7,084 nt of DNA from CAZIWJ01 sp964542855 (GTDB lineage: Bacteria > Bacteroidota > Bacteroidia > Cytophagales > Cyclobacteriaceae): positions 1 through 7,084 of the forward strand of contig CAZIWJ010000191.1 of assembly GCA_964542855.1 (NCBI GenBank), read 5' to 3'. The notes under the pieces are model-generated. The model made no database searches, was not told the DNA's origin, and saw only the letters and a list, made by a program, of their open reading frames with translations. Shown here in pieces: positions 6,352 through 7,084 of the stretch (position 1 is the first letter of the stretch; each line of letters begins with the position of its first letter). The position numbers and the translations under genes are program-made.

Positions 6352-6909
6352 TTAACTTAACCAGAGGGAATCTGAGGGCAGGGTGAGGGCTACGGCCGGA
6401 ATGGCCCAGTCATTGCCTTTCTTTATTTGCCTAACCTGGTTGTACTTCCCCGGACGGGGCTGGCTGTAGGCTTCTACAATTTCCATATCGATATTCAGGA
6501 TGTAGTATTCTTCAATACCGGCATCGGCGTATAGCTGGGTTTTTTTCTGTTGTTCATAAGAAAGAGATGAATTTGCAACTTCGATAACAACCTTCACATC
6601 TTCCTGACGGGGGAGTTGATTAAAATATTTATGTTTTCTTGCATGCAGTATGGCCAGGTCGGGCTCAGGCTCTGAAAGGCTCCCCAGTTGAACGGGATTT
6701 TGAATACTTAACAGGTAACTACCTGAAAGCATGCTGCTTAATAACCTGTTAAGATGATTTACATAAGCTGCGTGCTTACTTCCAATCGGGCTCATTTTAA
6801 TGATTTCACCTTCAATTAGTTCAATCCGCTTTTCGGTAAGAATACCTACCTCAGCCATCTTGTGGTATTCCTCAACCGTAATTAATCGTTTATCTACCGG
6901 GTGTTGCAT
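6352..6909 (-). CDS. Uma2-family (DUF820) PD-(D/E)XK nuclease-like protein
   Basis: A 185-residue protein with the pattern of the Uma2/DUF820 family, which has the restriction-endonuclease fold. In order: the N-terminal TVEEYHKMAE (11-20) and RIELIEGEIIKMSPIGSKHA (28-47), the core EPDLAIL with Asp84, VVIEVANSS with Glu110, Lys123 in QQKKTQLYADAGIEEYYIL, and a C-terminal strand region. Asp84, Glu110 and Lys123 fit the D-E-K active site, so it may be nuclease-competent. The biological role of the family is not well established; it is expanded in Cyanobacteria and occurs scattered in Bacteroidota, sometimes as paralogue families, which hints at mobility. I see no inverted repeats or transposase next to this copy. 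The start is ATG with no Shine-Dalgarno. Its stop is 2 bases from the SDR stop (convergent), and its start is 42 bases after the upstream barrel gene stop, so it may be co-transcribed with that gene or use a promoter near 6936-6943. Confidence 0.88.
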   Translation of the reverse strand: MQHPVDKRLITVEEYHKMAEVGILTEKRIELIEGEIIKMSPIGSKHAAYVNHLNRLLSSMLSGSYLLSIQNPVQLGSLSEPEPDLAILHARKHKYFNQLPRQEDVKVVIEVANSSLSYEQQKKTQLYADAGIEEYYILNIDMEIVEAYSQPRPGKYNQVRQIKKGNDWAIPAVALTLPSDSLWLS

Positions 6910-6935
6910 GGGATTGATTGTCGTTATCGCCAGTT

Positions 6936-6943
6936 TAAATATA
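6936..6943 (-). promoter_or_regulatory. Possible -7 element of the Uma2 gene
   Basis: On the minus strand TATATTTA matches TAnnTTTG at all but the last base and lies 26 bases before the Uma2 ATG. A -33 box at the right spacing is not convincing (only GGTT or GTTT-like bases inside the upstream gene end). Readthrough from the upstream gene is an equal possibility. Confidence 0.2.
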
Positions 6944-6951
6944 CGAAGAAA

Positions 6952-7083
6952 TTATTCCGTAAACCGAAATCGGATACCGGTGCTGGTTCGGAAAATCATG
7001 TTCGCGTCGCCTTCCACGGGTAATAAAATAATTGGTGCCACTTCAATGTGAAACCCAAACCTTTTTTCTTCAAACGGATATAT
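6952..7083 (-). CDS. 3' end of a probable outer-membrane beta-barrel protein (partial)
   Basis: The last 43 codons of a minus-strand gene run in from the right edge and stop at TAA (6952-6954). The frame has no start inside the window, and its 5' part lies beyond 7084. The peptide has alternating hydrophobic/polar strands, RFGFHIEVAPIILL then a short turn (PVEGDAN) and MIFRTSTGIRFRFTE, with aromatic and charged residues alternating at the very end (GIRFRF). This is how barrel proteins of Bacteroidota outer membranes often finish, with the last strand ending close to the C-terminus. The assignment to a barrel rests on this pattern only, and the family cannot be named. The gene stops 42 bases before the Uma2 start on the same strand, with no clear terminator between. 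Confidence 0.6.
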   Translation of the reverse strand: MYPFEEKRFGFHIEVAPIILLPVEGDANMIFRTSTGIRFRFTE

Positions 7084-7084
7084 A

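Noticed and set aside
6352..6909. Insertion sequence or transposon around the Uma2 gene
   Set aside because: No terminal inverted repeats, target duplication or transposase were seen in the flanking bases.

Overview
This window looks like an ordinary chromosomal stretch of a Bacteroidota bacterium, probably a marine or free-living Cytophagales-type lineage; the phylum is the safer call. The reasons are a large secreted M14 metallopeptidase of a Bacteroidota type with a signal peptide ending in GFGQ, a PAS-LuxR orphan regulator, a lipoprotein and an outer-membrane barrel end, few Shine-Dalgarno sequences, and candidate promoters of the TTTG / TAnnTTTG type. Coding regions have moderate GC and the gaps are AT-rich. 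No RNA gene, transposon, CRISPR array, phage gene or known defence system is visible.

Layout from left to right: an AT-rich gene-free flank (1-204); a PAS-LuxR transcription factor (205-945, minus); an AT-rich control region with two small palindromes (946-1042); a four-helix membrane protein of unknown function (1043-2119, minus); a small predicted lipoprotein (2132-2812, minus) only 12 bases upstream of it; a secreted M14 zinc carboxypeptidase with a C-terminal Rossmann/GATase-like region (2912-5467, minus); a divergent intergenic region (5468-5590); a classical short-chain dehydrogenase/reductase (5591-6349, plus); a Uma2-family (DUF820) PD-(D/E)XK protein (6352-6909, minus) whose stop lies 2 bases from the SDR stop; and the last 43 codons of a probable outer-membrane beta-barrel protein (6952-7083, minus), cut by the window edge.

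How the genes might work together: the lipoprotein and membrane protein form a tight pair and are probably co-transcribed from a promoter between the peptidase and the lipoprotein. The peptidase is likely a periplasmic or exported exopeptidase that digests peptides. The LuxR gene appears to have its own promoter, with a palindrome over the predicted -33 element that may allow autoregulation. The SDR is a lone metabolic oxidoreductase transcribed the other way. There is no sequence evidence that these genes make one pathway. The least explained part is the lipoprotein/membrane-protein pair. I see no convincing novel system.
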